The notes: generated by a model not told the origin, from the letters alone. A DNA stretch of 47,863 nt from Paenalicyclobacillus mengziensis (GCF_017298635.1 NZ_CP071183.1:1-47863); one strand, 5' to 3'. Positions 14,526-24,364 are shown, counted from the first letter of the stretch. Translations and numbers: made by a program.

Positions 14526-15377
14526 ATGATTCTGCTTTTAATTATGTTGCCGTTTGCCATCGGAATCTTGTGGCTCGCCTTCGCTGCAGCCGGACAGGTG
14601 GACCGAGAAGATTTTCGGATGCGTCTGCTTCGCCGCTGGGATGACATACGTCTTGATGCACGAGCCCGGATGAATAACGACGAGCTACGGAAACTCCTGC
14701 TAGAAAGCGGATTGCCCCTTAGTACACAAATGTTTCAGTCCATTCGTTGGGCGCTCATTTTAATTCTCTCGTTTGCAGGGGCGCTGGAAGCTACGAGCCA
14801 CCACAAGCCTGAATTGTTTGCATTACCTCTGGTAGGGTACATGGTGACGCGGTATCAATCGCCGTTTCCGGTCTATTATTTCTTCCGTTCCATGCACAAA
14901 GCACATATCCGGAACCTCAACAAAGAGGTGTACAGTTTCTACATCGCGATTTTGCAATCCTTTGCAGATCACACGAATATACCCGTTACGTTGTATCAGA
15001 CGATGAAAGATATTCACCCAAGTTTGGAGCGCCTGGCCGATCCACTTCAACGCTGTATCAATGAAATGCCACGCGAACCAGAAAAGGCACTAGAAGGGTT
15101 TGCAAATGAACTCGGCACAGAAACAGCTCACGAATTGGTTGGGATTCTCCAACAAATCCAAAGAAGTACGCCGGATATTGCACTCGACATCCTAGAAAAA
15201 CGCTACGAGCATTTTCAAAAGCGTAGAATTGAGGATTTTAAGCGTGGCAATTGGGTTCGTTCAAACTTGGGATATGTTGTCGCGTATGGTGGCATTGCCG
15301 TCGTTGGAATGACCATCGTTTCGGCCATGCTCACCTATGCTACTCACTTGAACAATCTTGCCCTGCAAGCACCCTAA
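14526..15377 (+). CDS. tadC: TadC-like inner membrane platform protein
   Basis: A 283-residue protein starting at ATG 14526 after GGGAG. It has membrane helices at about 2-20, 75-92, 95-113 and 255-275. The central region (FYIAILQSFADHTNIPVTLY, ALEGFANELGTETAHELVG) resembles the T2SSF repeat, with a dispersed set of helices. Adjacent TadB and TadC are usual for Tad loci. Confidence 0.75.
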   Translation: MILLLIMLPFAIGILWLAFAAAGQVDREDFRMRLLRRWDDIRLDARARMNNDELRKLLLESGLPLSTQMFQSIRWALILILSFAGALEATSHHKPELFALPLVGYMVTRYQSPFPVYYFFRSMHKAHIRNLNKEVYSFYIAILQSFADHTNIPVTLYQTMKDIHPSLERLADPLQRCINEMPREPEKALEGFANELGTETAHELVGILQQIQRSTPDIALDILEKRYEHFQKRRIEDFKRGNWVRSNLGYVVAYGGIAVVGMTIVSAMLTYATHLNNLALQAP

Positions 15378-15432
15378 TTAGGTTTGCAAATTAATTTAGA
15401 AACAATATAATATGTGTTGAGGAGGAGTAGAT

Positions 15433-15582
15433 GTGAGCCAATTTTTGATTCGAGTCATTATTGCTTGCGGCATTGTCGTAGGGATGGTTCTTGTTGCAGG
15501 CGTGGTGGACAACATGAATCAAAGCGCAAAAGCTTACATTCCAGGTGTGCTTGAACACCCTACTCTCCATTTGGGAAATTAG
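15433..15582 (+). CDS. Pilin-like small membrane protein 1 (MSQFL)
   Basis: A 49-residue protein. The frame starts at GTG 15433 after GGAGGAG; the overlapping ATG 15431 hits a stop at once. After MSQFLIRV comes a hydrophobic helix (residues 8-25) and a short polar tail. Size, position after tadC and single helix suggest a Flp-like pilin, but the usual G|xxxxE processing site is absent. It shares its M[GS]QFL start with the next two genes. Confidence 0.6.
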   Translation: MSQFLIRVIIACGIVVGMVLVAGVVDNMNQSAKAYIPGVLEHPTLHLGN

Positions 15583-15594
15583 GAGGCGAAATAG

Positions 15595-15768
15595 GTGGGT
15601 CAATTTTTAACCCGAGCCATTTGGGTAGCTGCCGGTCTTGCTCTTGTTGTGGGTATTGGTATCGCATGGATGGCGAGCAATATGAACACCGCATCGACAA
15701 CCGGAACGACCACAGTCAGTAAGGAGTTTCAGAATCCTGTGGTTACAGGGACGAGCACAACACCGTAA
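15595..15768 (+). CDS. Pilin-like small membrane protein 2 (MGQFL)
   Basis: A 57-residue protein from GTG 15595, after AGGAGG 8 nt upstream. It starts MGQFLTRAIWVAAG, with one helix (7-26) and then a Thr/Ser-rich tail. It is the second of three consecutive genes with the same N-terminal pentapeptide, 12 nt after the first. It is likely a structural pilus subunit or minor pilin; no processing motif is obvious. Confidence 0.6.
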   Translation: MGQFLTRAIWVAAGLALVVGIGIAWMASNMNTASTTGTTTVSKEFQNPVVTGTSTTP

Positions 15769-15794
15769 GAACTTTTCAGTTGGGGTGATGGAAC

Positions 15795-16169
15795 GTGGGG
15801 CAATTCCTGGCGATGGTGATTTTCTTTGGTCCGATTTTTTACATCGTGTTTTTGCCAGTCATGGCCACGGTGAATAATGCAAAGTCATTCTATGTAAATA
15901 GCCAAGCACTTACGGCCATTGAACAGGCAAAAATTAAAGGTTACCTCACAACAACGGATCTAACCACAATCCAGGACCAAACCGCGCAAGGACTTGGCTA
16001 CCCGACTTCGCTTGTTAGCGTGTCGGGTACCACCACACCCCAAACACGCGGTAACACGTTGTATCTTACGATACAGGTTCCGTCGGAACTAAGTTTCGTT
16101 AACTTGAATTTGCCGAACAACATTACGATTGGAGCGAGTGAAACGGCGGCTTCGGAGGCGCTTCAATGA
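15795..16169 (+). CDS. Pilin-like membrane protein 3 (MGQFL)
   Basis: A 124-residue protein from GTG 15795. It starts MGQFLAMVIFFGPIFY, with a hydrophobic helix to about residue 27, and then a soluble domain of about 95 residues rich in T, S and beta-like segments. It could be a TadE-like pseudopilin or minor pilin. Its stop overlaps the start of the next gene by 4 nt. Confidence 0.6.
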   Translation: MGQFLAMVIFFGPIFYIVFLPVMATVNNAKSFYVNSQALTAIEQAKIKGYLTTTDLTTIQDQTAQGLGYPTSLVSVSGTTTPQTRGNTLYLTIQVPSELSFVNLNLPNNITIGASETAASEALQ

Positions 16170-16669
16170 GATTCTTTCTCATTGCCGTTTTTACCGTGAT
16201 TTTTGCCGTAACTTCATTTACGAGAAACACGGATATGAATTATGACTTACTCGCAGATCGCAGGCTTGCAGATGCACTTGAACTCGCCTCTGACGGAGCT
16301 TCTGAACAAGTACAAATTGCAAGTGTGGCAAACGGAGACATTGTTTTTAATCAGGCAGCCGCAGATAGTACGTTCAAAACAATTCTTGCGAACAACCTTG
16401 CGCTCGACCCTAGTACTCTTACACCGCTGTCAAACTCGATGTATCAAAGCGGGGCGACAGTCAATGTGGAACAGTTTTTCGATTACAGCAACACAACATT
16501 TCCTTACACCTACGACAACCCGCAATATGGAATTGATGTTGTTCTTACTGGACCGGCCATCGTCTACAATGTGACGTTGCCGGTTCCTAAAAACTTTGAA
16601 AGCTCACCGAGTGGCTTCCCCCTTACTTGGACAAAAGTAGCATCGTATCCGGGGATTTATACGAATTAA
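16166..16669 (+). CDS. TadE/TadF-like pseudopilin candidate
   Basis: A 167-residue protein starting at ATG 16166 (ATGA overlap). It has an N-terminal hydrophobic helix (residues 2-18), then a helix rich in A, D and L (ADRRLADALELASDGASEQ), then a beta-rich domain. The order helix, amphipathic helix, exported domain is that of TadE/TadF pseudopilins. It ends the pilus operon; 80 nt later RNA element A3 begins. Confidence 0.6.
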   Translation: MRFFLIAVFTVIFAVTSFTRNTDMNYDLLADRRLADALELASDGASEQVQIASVANGDIVFNQAAADSTFKTILANNLALDPSTLTPLSNSMYQSGATVNVEQFFDYSNTTFPYTYDNPQYGIDVVLTGPAIVYNVTLPVPKNFESSPSGFPLTWTKVASYPGIYTN

Positions 16670-16747
16670 ATACATAGACAGCATTTTCGGGGATGGTACA
16701 GATTTTAACATAGAAAAGAAAGCGAACTCAGAATGACAGAACACGTC

Positions 16748-16929
16748 GCCCCTGCTCATCGAGTCGGTGCCGCTTTTCAAGAGGCTATCATGGGGTTTCT
16801 ACCCGTGGTCTCTGCTCCTTATCCTCCCGCGCTGCGCTTGGTCCGGTACCGCTGACTACGCCCCCACGGTCAGATTCGCACCCCATGATTTAGCCGCCTC
16901 AAGCGGCACCCCCCAAGGGGCGCAGGGGC
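16748..16929 (+). ncRNA. Structured RNA family A, copy A3 (leader of stalk-domain gene)
   Basis: A 182-nt copy in which several helices changed on both strands relative to A1. P1 is GCCCCTGC (16748-16755) with GCAGGGGC (16922-16929). The long helix is GGCTATCATGGGG with CCCCATGAT…TAGCC. The inner helix is CCGTGG with CCACGG. The two invariant core strings and the 3' hairpins are the same. The next start codon lies 50 nt downstream, so this copy has a longer link to its gene than A1, A4 and A5. The stretch 16670-16747 shows nothing else. Confidence 0.75.
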
Positions 16930-16978
16930 TGAATACAGCTTACGTTGCAATAGTTCCAAAAAATGATGAGGTGATGAT

Positions 16979-18334
16979 GTGAAAACCAAACTCTTACTAG
17001 CCACACTGACAACGACAGCGGTTATATCGAGTTTTGCAGTTGCGCATGCAGCAACGACGAACTACCTTGCTACCCATATCGAATTAAATGGTGCCGATGT
17101 GATCAATCCAGTACACACAACTGCCGTAGACCCGTCCACACACCAAGAGACATCGTTTTTACCGATTTATTATGCCATGGAAGTTTTGGACAAGTTGGGT
17201 GTGACTTCGAACTGGAACGGAACCACGTGGAGTCTATCTGTACCTAGCTCACTAACTCCTGACTTATCCAATCCCACGACCGCTACGAATCAGATGTATT
17301 TCGTGATGAACGGTGTTCGTGTGGAAGCAGCGCCTACACTGGTGACGGTTGACCCATCATCCAAGCAGAATACTACATTCATTCCGATTTATTACTTGGA
17401 GCAGGCTTTGAAGCGGATCGGCGTATCCTCCACCTGGAATGGAACAACGTGGGATCTGACGCAAGCATCCGTCGCCCCTGTCACTCAATCCGACATGGCA
17501 ACTGCAATGTGGAATACCTTTGCTTCAATTTCGTGGGACATCAACAGCCATCCAAGTATGAGCGAAGTTGGTATTACACCGAGTAGTACAGCGCCGGTTA
17601 CAGGAGGCCAAGTGGCGACGTGGTTGTCGGAGTGGGCATCCAAGGCAAAAGGGTTGACTGTGACCAACGGACCGCAAAAAGGCCAGTGGATACCGTACAA
17701 CCTGAAATACGAAGTCTCCACGGACCCGTTTACGTGGGCACAAATGAATGGACTTTACCAAGGCACGTCTGTATCCAGTACTTCGAGTAACATCACGGCT
17801 TCTGACATGGCAACTATCACAAGCAATCTCAAGTGGTGGTTAACGGGGGATCGCGTTGTGGACGGTGTATATCATCTGCACGTGCCTTTCTATTCGAATT
17901 ATTACCTATGGCGTGTTGAGACCAGCGCGAAGCCTACCTCTTCCGGAGCCAGTGGAGGAAATGGTATCCCTGAGAGTGCGTATCAATCTTATTTGGCCGA
18001 TGAAACGCGGTACTATGACGAAATTACTGCAAAGGTGAATGGTACCAGCATTCAACTCACTCTACCTGATACGTCTCAAAGTACAAGTAATATGGCTTGG
18101 GACGTGGTTGATGGTTATTGGGAGTATGGTGGGTGGCAGGCAAAGGATAACCGAGGTGGCAAGACGCTAAACGTGCCAAATAACGGGACTGCTGGATTGA
18201 ATATTGACACTGCATCTCTCAATCCTGACATGTATCTCGAAGGATTTCAGATTGCATTTAACAACACCGGTACTGACCCTGGTTTATCTCAGGCATATGA
18301 CTGGGGCGAAGGGCAAAACCCTCCCGCCAAATAA
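16979..18334 (+). CDS. Secreted protein with two copper-amine-oxidase-like stalk domains
   Basis: A 451-residue protein from GTG 16979 after GAGGTGATG. The signal peptide (residues 1-25, ending AHA) is followed by two tandem stalk-type domains of about 65 residues, each with the pattern F[LI]PIYY…LGV.S.WNGTTW. Such domains occur in surface proteins of Alicyclobacillus, Paenibacillus and relatives and are thought to bind cell wall. The remaining 280 residues are rich in W, Y and S and are of unknown fold. No sortase or S-layer motif is seen. Its place after the pilus operon suggests a pilus- or surface-linked role. Confidence 0.75.
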   Translation: MKTKLLLATLTTTAVISSFAVAHAATTNYLATHIELNGADVINPVHTTAVDPSTHQETSFLPIYYAMEVLDKLGVTSNWNGTTWSLSVPSSLTPDLSNPTTATNQMYFVMNGVRVEAAPTLVTVDPSSKQNTTFIPIYYLEQALKRIGVSSTWNGTTWDLTQASVAPVTQSDMATAMWNTFASISWDINSHPSMSEVGITPSSTAPVTGGQVATWLSEWASKAKGLTVTNGPQKGQWIPYNLKYEVSTDPFTWAQMNGLYQGTSVSSTSSNITASDMATITSNLKWWLTGDRVVDGVYHLHVPFYSNYYLWRVETSAKPTSSGASGGNGIPESAYQSYLADETRYYDEITAKVNGTSIQLTLPDTSQSTSNMAWDVVDGYWEYGGWQAKDNRGGKTLNVPNNGTAGLNIDTASLNPDMYLEGFQIAFNNTGTDPGLSQAYDWGEGQNPPAK

Positions 18335-18372
18335 GTTGTGTTGAGCGAGCGGCGCAGTTAAGGGGGATACTC

Positions 18373-21300
18373 ATGAGGCGAAGGTACAAAGTTACGGCGA
18401 TAGGGTTAAGTTCCGTTGCGGTTCTTATTGGCAGCTTAGCGTTAGCCAATAACAACGCGTACGCCTACACAGTCAACAACGACCTTTCTGAATATGGATA
18501 TGTCGTCCAAAACGTGAATACCTACACGCTCATGGGTGGAGATACGATCAAAGTGTCGCCCACCGGGTATGGACCTTACCCTGCTCTTGCTGATCAAAGC
18601 TTACAAGTTGGACTAGAGCAAGCTTATGTAAGTGATGGAAAAGGCAACTGGGGCATCATGCTCTCGGATATGCAGGGGGCCAATGCAAATAACGGATATT
18701 TACTTGTTGCAGACCCATCCACTGAAAGCAGTGGAAATGCCCAGGCATGGGTAAAACGTTTTGGAGGGAATTGGTCCTACGTCCAAAACTATCTTCAAAC
18801 CCAAAACCAGCAAATACAGACTCAGGATGAATACAATCACACTCAATACAACTATGTTCCATTCGCCACGATAGTTAGTGAGAGTGGTGCTATTTTTGTC
18901 GGAAACAAACAAATCAATGGACCGCTCGGCACTTACACAGACCCAAGCTCAGGAAACACATACCCTGAGTACAGTTATACCTATCCCATTGAAACATCCA
19001 ATCCACCAGCTGCGACAGGTCTTACGGTGACCGACTCGAATACAGGTTCATCCACCATTACACAGGGCGACCCAATTCAGTTTGGTGCGGCATCCAACGT
19101 CTATCTGTTCTCTCAGCTCTCCGGTGGTGCCGGTGGGCATCATTATGACGCTTTGGAGATCACGAATCAGGCAACAGGGCAATCCTACTGGGCTGCAGGC
19201 AGTGGGTCATCTGATATATCGAGCATGCAATCCGAGTCTGGTGGCACTGGTGCGTTTAATGACGCATTGCAGTACAACAGTTCGAGCCTACAACCAGGTA
19301 CGTACACGGCGAGTTTTTGGGTTGGTGACGAAGTAGATCGTATTTCGTCTACTCCTGCCACAGCGACTTTTACTGTGGTTGCGGGTGCGCCCGGCCCTGG
19401 TGTTAGCCTGACTGCTTCCCCGACGAGTCTGACCAGTGGACAAGCGTCGACTTTGACCGCCAACGGTTACTCAGTGCCTTCCGGAGACTACATCAAGATC
19501 ATTGACGCATCGGGGGCGGGAACGCTCTCAGGAAGTAATACCTATGCCGACCTAAAAACAGGTGAATCATCCCTCACCACTACAGCTACCAGCTCCATCG
19601 CACAGACAGTTACTTACGAAGCAGAACTTATTAATCAAGCAACGGGGCAAGTTGATGCGAGTTCCTCTCCTGTGTCTGTAACTTGGGGTGCAGCAGCGGT
19701 GGAATCTATTACTGTCAGTGCAAATCCAACACTGCTGCAGAGCGGGCAAGACAGTCTCGTGTCCTATTCGACCACCAATATGCAGCCAGGAGACAAGGTC
19801 ATGTTTGTGGGGGTTGGGATTCCGACTCCTTTTACAACCACTTCAACTGCGTCTGCCAACAGCTATTATCAAGTTCAAAATCCCGTTAATGGTAACAGTA
19901 TAACGGTCTATTACTCAGCCTCCATCGTGAATAGCAATGGCCAAACCGTTGCCACGTCTAAAGATGTGGCCGTTACATGGAAAAGTGTACCACCAACGAT
20001 CCATATCACTGCAAATCCTCAAACAGGTATCATGCCGGGACAACCGTCTATGGTTTCATACGTTGTGTCTGGAGACATGGGACAGGGTGATACGGTGACA
20101 GTTACTGGCGTTGGCAACGCCGCAAATCCTTGGAATACAGTCTCTGGGAGTTACGCAGAAACATACAGAGAGATTGAAAATCCAAGTGCAGGTCAGACGA
20201 TCGGTGAGACTTATACTGCTGACATTAAGGACTCGAGCGGAAATGTGATCAGCACATCTTCCGTTACTGTGACATGGGTCAATCCGTGGACAGGCACCAT
20301 TTCTTTGTCCGCGAATCCCCTGCACCTAGCTGTCCAACATCCTACAACACTGACTGTTTCTACTTCGCAACCCATTCCAAGTGGATATACCTTGTATATA
20401 GAGGACGTTACCACCGGACAAATGGTGGATTCTACTACGTCTACACCATTTAGTACCCAGTACACGAGCTACAGTGCAGCTACGGATACTTTTGTGGCTT
20501 ATTTATCTGATGGGTACGAGCAAATTGGCTCTAATTCTAATCAAGTGACGGTACAGTGGAGTCAACTTTCACTTGCAGCAAATCCAGAGCAACTTCCTGC
20601 GGGTCAGTCCTCTGTGCTAACTGTATCCGGACAGAACGTTCCTTCCGGTTACTATCTGGTGATTTACAACGAAAACACAGGGCAAGAAGTAGGATATAGC
20701 CAAAATACGCCATATAGCGTATCGGTGAGTGAATCCAACCCACAGACTGATACCTACGTTGCTTATATCAGCTCCAATAGCAATTCATCTGGTTCATTTG
20801 CAACGTCGAACACAACCAATGTCACGTGGTACACAGTTCAACTTAGTGCTGTACCTCTGCGGTTACCTGTAGGACAGGGCACTTTGCTTACTGCTTCTGC
20901 TGACAATCTTCCATCCGGTTATGTTCTTGATATTGTGGATCAATCCAACGGTGTTGTACTGGTTTCAGGTAAACCAGGAGAAACCACCGTTTCTTATACC
21001 GACACTAAAAATACTCCACAAACAGACACATACATTGCACAAGTCGTCCAACCGAGCAATCCTGCTATCCCTGGTTTAAGCGTTCCTGCCACGTTACCCG
21101 CTCAGGGCATTGCTGTCATCGAAGATGTACCTGGTGCAGGAACGGCCAGTACAGCGAATTGGACTATGACTACAAATCCAGGCAACTACATTGCCGTCAT
21201 GAACAGCTCAGGGCAGTGGGCCAACTTAAACATGGCTAACTCAGTAGACAGTGCTCTGATAAATCAACCATTTCTTTATGATGATGCCCATGATCGCCTT

Positions 21301-23604
21301 GTTGGGTTTACCCAGCCAGCAGGACAATGGGGCAATTGGGGAGACGCTCGCTTTCCGTCTTTTAATCCGGGCACAGAACAATGGACGGACATTGATACAG
21401 GATCTAGTGATACCAACACCGCATCTTATAACACGGGCGTTTACAATCCTACAGATGGCTTGATTTACGAGGCGGGAGCGAATTACACCAATCTGATGAC
21501 ACTGAACCCATCCACTGGGGCCATGACGCAGCTCGGGGCATACACCAGCATTGGAGGGTACAACCGCTACACTCACAAGCCTTGGTATATCTCATACAAT
21601 GATTTTTCTTGGATCTCACTCGATGTAAAGGACCAAATTATTTTAGCCGCAGCCACTTCCGAACAAGCTTACTGGGCACCGGACCTATTCGAATACAACA
21701 TCAAGACGCAGCAATGGACATATCTGACTCAAGCACCAGGATGGGGCATGAGTCCAGCAGTTTGGGATAGTCAAAATGATACCTTTTACTTCAGTGTGGA
21801 CACTGGGTATGGTACGTTTTCACAAAATCTCTACGCTTGGAATCCGAGTACTGGCTTTACAACATATAACGAACCTCCTGGTTGGGTAGGATTTTCTTGG
21901 ACAATGCAATACAACCCTGCTAACGGTCAACTTATCATGGAATCCTCGGGCTACCCGAGCTACGAATATAACCCGCAAACACAGACGTACACACAAATCA
22001 GTGGCCCGGTTGTGAACAACATGACGTACATTGAGCCTTTTAATGAACTGGTTGGTTCCGTTGGAAATCAACTGTATGCCTTCAATCCTTCGACACGGTC
22101 TTGGAATCTGATTGGTACGGGTCCCACATCGAATGCAACTATTGGTGGGATTTCATATATCAATTCAAGTAACGTCCAAGTGAGTGCGAACAACTATTTT
22201 CCGTTTTGGACGTTCGCTCAGATGCCATCTTATGTACCGCAAAATCTTTTTCCGAGCATGGCCCAAACATCTAGTGAGAACACTTCGGCTATTTGGACCA
22301 CCGGAGCGAGTAGCCCGTCAAACGGCACGGCGTTTTTTCAGGCCACGTTTACTTTGCCACAGACGGAAACCGTAAATTTCAACAATTTCTGGGTGGATGA
22401 TTACGGACAAGTCTATATCGATGGAAAACCATTGATGCAAGTAGGAAATGGGGCCGGATACGTGGGTGGAGGTATCCCGAACACGACGGGTATGTCTATA
22501 ACGCTCTCCAAGGGGGAGCATCAAGTGATCATCGAAGCCAGCAATAATGCGGGCTTCGTCAATCCGGCTCCGAATCCCGCAGCGGCCCATCTCGTCGTGA
22601 CCGCCAACGGACAAACTCTATTGACGACTGCAAATCCGTGGCAATGGACGACTACTGGATATGTGACGCAGTTACCTTCTGGGTGGTTTTCCGGAGCAGT
22701 GGGCACATACAACTTTAGCGAGTATGTACTCGGCGAACAGGGAACCGTTGTGACGCAGCAAGCCTCCTATACGGTGCAAACAACGGCCCAAAACGTTGCA
22801 CTGCAGTCACAACCTGTCTCCGTGACGTGGTATCAGTATGGCCTAACTTTAACAGCAAACCCTACGTCGCTTTTGGTTAATGCGAATACGACACTTAGTG
22901 CTACCGCGCCGTTGGGATCTCCCGGAACGTCCGTAATACAGATATGGGATACAACTACGAATCAAATGGTCGGTCAAAGTAGTGCTGCCGCCACGACATT
23001 CACCACAACCGCAACACGGTCAACGCCGGGAACGGATAGCTTTGTTTCGAAACTTATAGACCCGTCCAATGGCACTTTATATGCAGAAACCGACCCTGTA
23101 CCTGTTACGTGGCAAAGTGCCCCACTATCTTTATCTGGGGCCGGTGTCTATCACACAGCAAACTGGTTAACGAATCTGAACCAGTACAACACGTATTACC
23201 AAGCTCATGACCCAAGTCTCGTGCGTTCGCTGTCAGAGTTCTGGGCGGGAGAAGAATTGGTATTTCGTGTGAAACCGTCAATCTCCACCATACAGCAGGC
23301 TTTTGTAACCCTGAGCGGATTGCAATTTAGTTCGTTTGCACCGGCAAACCCACCAGTCAATTTGACAGGTTCGTTTATGATTCCACTTACTTATGACACC
23401 GCCACGGGTTACTTGCAAGGGAGTACAGACCCAACGTGGGCAACATGGTTCCAGTATCTGCAAGATGGGACATATACGGTTCAATTCTTTGTGAAGAGTC
23501 AGGATGCACAGGTTGCAACTACAACGGCGTCATTTACCATTAACGCGCCGTGGGTGAGTGGAAATGACCCAAGAAGTTACGATCATGAAACTCAAGTCTA
23601 CTAA
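18373..23604 (+). CDS. Giant secreted Ig-like/beta-propeller surface protein
   Basis: A 1743-residue protein from ATG 18373 after AAGGGGG. A signal peptide (1-30, ending AYA) is followed by a stretch with an Ig-like domain (about 210-335). Six Ig-like repeats then begin near 344, 444, 543, 643, 731 and 823 (pattern S.[TL]A[NS]P..L..GQ, then [VI]PSGY). A Kelch-like propeller (about 930-1290, repeats such as YNPTDGLIYEAG and FNPSTRSWNLIG) is next, then a PA14-like lectin-type domain (1300-1420, WVDDYGQVYIDGKPL). A further Ig-like repeat lies near 1490 and a C-terminal domain follows. There is no LPXTG or membrane anchor. It may be a pilus-tip or loosely bound adhesin. Confidence 0.8.
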   Translation: MRRRYKVTAIGLSSVAVLIGSLALANNNAYAYTVNNDLSEYGYVVQNVNTYTLMGGDTIKVSPTGYGPYPALADQSLQVGLEQAYVSDGKGNWGIMLSDMQGANANNGYLLVADPSTESSGNAQAWVKRFGGNWSYVQNYLQTQNQQIQTQDEYNHTQYNYVPFATIVSESGAIFVGNKQINGPLGTYTDPSSGNTYPEYSYTYPIETSNPPAATGLTVTDSNTGSSTITQGDPIQFGAASNVYLFSQLSGGAGGHHYDALEITNQATGQSYWAAGSGSSDISSMQSESGGTGAFNDALQYNSSSLQPGTYTASFWVGDEVDRISSTPATATFTVVAGAPGPGVSLTASPTSLTSGQASTLTANGYSVPSGDYIKIIDASGAGTLSGSNTYADLKTGESSLTTTATSSIAQTVTYEAELINQATGQVDASSSPVSVTWGAAAVESITVSANPTLLQSGQDSLVSYSTTNMQPGDKVMFVGVGIPTPFTTTSTASANSYYQVQNPVNGNSITVYYSASIVNSNGQTVATSKDVAVTWKSVPPTIHITANPQTGIMPGQPSMVSYVVSGDMGQGDTVTVTGVGNAANPWNTVSGSYAETYREIENPSAGQTIGETYTADIKDSSGNVISTSSVTVTWVNPWTGTISLSANPLHLAVQHPTTLTVSTSQPIPSGYTLYIEDVTTGQMVDSTTSTPFSTQYTSYSAATDTFVAYLSDGYEQIGSNSNQVTVQWSQLSLAANPEQLPAGQSSVLTVSGQNVPSGYYLVIYNENTGQEVGYSQNTPYSVSVSESNPQTDTYVAYISSNSNSSGSFATSNTTNVTWYTVQLSAVPLRLPVGQGTLLTASADNLPSGYVLDIVDQSNGVVLVSGKPGETTVSYTDTKNTPQTDTYIAQVVQPSNPAIPGLSVPATLPAQGIAVIEDVPGAGTASTANWTMTTNPGNYIAVMNSSGQWANLNMANSVDSALINQPFLYDDAHDRLVGFTQPAGQWGNWGDARFPSFNPGTEQWTDIDTGSSDTNTASYNTGVYNPTDGLIYEAGANYTNLMTLNPSTGAMTQLGAYTSIGGYNRYTHKPWYISYNDFSWISLDVKDQIILAAATSEQAYWAPDLFEYNIKTQQWTYLTQAPGWGMSPAVWDSQNDTFYFSVDTGYGTFSQNLYAWNPSTGFTTYNEPPGWVGFSWTMQYNPANGQLIMESSGYPSYEYNPQTQTYTQISGPVVNNMTYIEPFNELVGSVGNQLYAFNPSTRSWNLIGTGPTSNATIGGISYINSSNVQVSANNYFPFWTFAQMPSYVPQNLFPSMAQTSSENTSAIWTTGASSPSNGTAFFQATFTLPQTETVNFNNFWVDDYGQVYIDGKPLMQVGNGAGYVGGGIPNTTGMSITLSKGEHQVIIEASNNAGFVNPAPNPAAAHLVVTANGQTLLTTANPWQWTTTGYVTQLPSGWFSGAVGTYNFSEYVLGEQGTVVTQQASYTVQTTAQNVALQSQPVSVTWYQYGLTLTANPTSLLVNANTTLSATAPLGSPGTSVIQIWDTTTNQMVGQSSAAATTFTTTATRSTPGTDSFVSKLIDPSNGTLYAETDPVPVTWQSAPLSLSGAGVYHTANWLTNLNQYNTYYQAHDPSLVRSLSEFWAGEELVFRVKPSISTIQQAFVTLSGLQFSSFAPANPPVNLTGSFMIPLTYDTATGYLQGSTDPTWATWFQYLQDGTYTVQFFVKSQDAQVATTTASFTINAPWVSGNDPRSYDHETQVY

Positions 23605-23617
23605 AGGGGACACGCAG

Positions 23618-24175
23618 ATGTACGCTAAACTCATCGTAAGCATGTTTGTGGGATTGTTGGCGGTGACAACGATTACTGCTTGCGGCCAATCGGCGGCGAG
23701 CCCTTCTGGCAACGGCAATAACATTTCATACCGTACTCCACAATCACGACTACCATCCGGAGTTGCGAGTCATCTCACAGGCTACGAGCAGCGAATTGTT
23801 GTTCGGACTAAACTCCCGATACGTTATGCCCTTGATCCCAGTGGCACATATTTGTCGATTCGTTCGACAAATATTCTTTACATTGACCCTACCGAGGCGT
23901 ACGCCATCACGCAATACAAAACAATATGGTATCACATCAAAGGCGTTCCTACAGTCGTATGGACCAACACCACAAAAAGTATTGCGGCGAAAGAATGGCT
24001 CAGTGAAGGTTACAAAACAGACCCGTTGCCAAGCAAGCAAACCCTTTACACAAACATCCAGATTCCCACGCCGGATTCCTATCATCTTCATGGCAAATCA
24101 TGGTCGGAACTTCCTGGTGTTCTCAAGTCTAACCAGGTTACCGAGTGGACCACATTTTTTCATTCTACAAAGTAA
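23618..24175 (+). CDS. Small lipoprotein
   Basis: A 185-residue protein. The signal sequence ends in the lipobox ITAC, with Cys near residue 22. ATG 23618 follows AAAGGGGA and starts right after the giant surface gene; upstream in-frame starts overlap that gene. The mature part has a mixed beta pattern and many W and Y residues (WYHIKGVPTVVWTN). No family is recognised. It may anchor or chaperone the surface protein. Confidence 0.65.
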   Translation: MYAKLIVSMFVGLLAVTTITACGQSAASPSGNGNNISYRTPQSRLPSGVASHLTGYEQRIVVRTKLPIRYALDPSGTYLSIRSTNILYIDPTEAYAITQYKTIWYHIKGVPTVVWTNTTKSIAAKEWLSEGYKTDPLPSKQTLYTNIQIPTPDSYHLHGKSWSELPGVLKSNQVTEWTTFFHSTK

Positions 24176-24193
24176 GGTTCTAGAAGGTCCATT

Positions 24194-24364
24194 ATGTTCA
24201 AACTTGTTCTGTATGTCCAAGCCATCGTTGACGCAGAAACTCAGTCTGTTGCTGGTTATGAAACTGTGATTCGGGCGACACAGGGTTTCTATTATGACCA
24301 ACCCAAATCTCTCTCGCCAGAGGATGTAAAGGAAGGTACCGCGTATGTCTCGCTCCTATCGTAA
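24194..24364 (+). CDS. Short hypothetical protein
   Basis: A 56-residue frame from ATG 24194 with AGAAGG 7 nt upstream. Its end overlaps the start of the next gene by 20 nt. The composition is ordinary for a soluble protein (FKLVLYVQAIVDAETQSVAG). No homolog is recognised. Confidence 0.5.
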   Translation: MFKLVLYVQAIVDAETQSVAGYETVIRATQGFYYDQPKSLSPEDVKEGTAYVSLLS

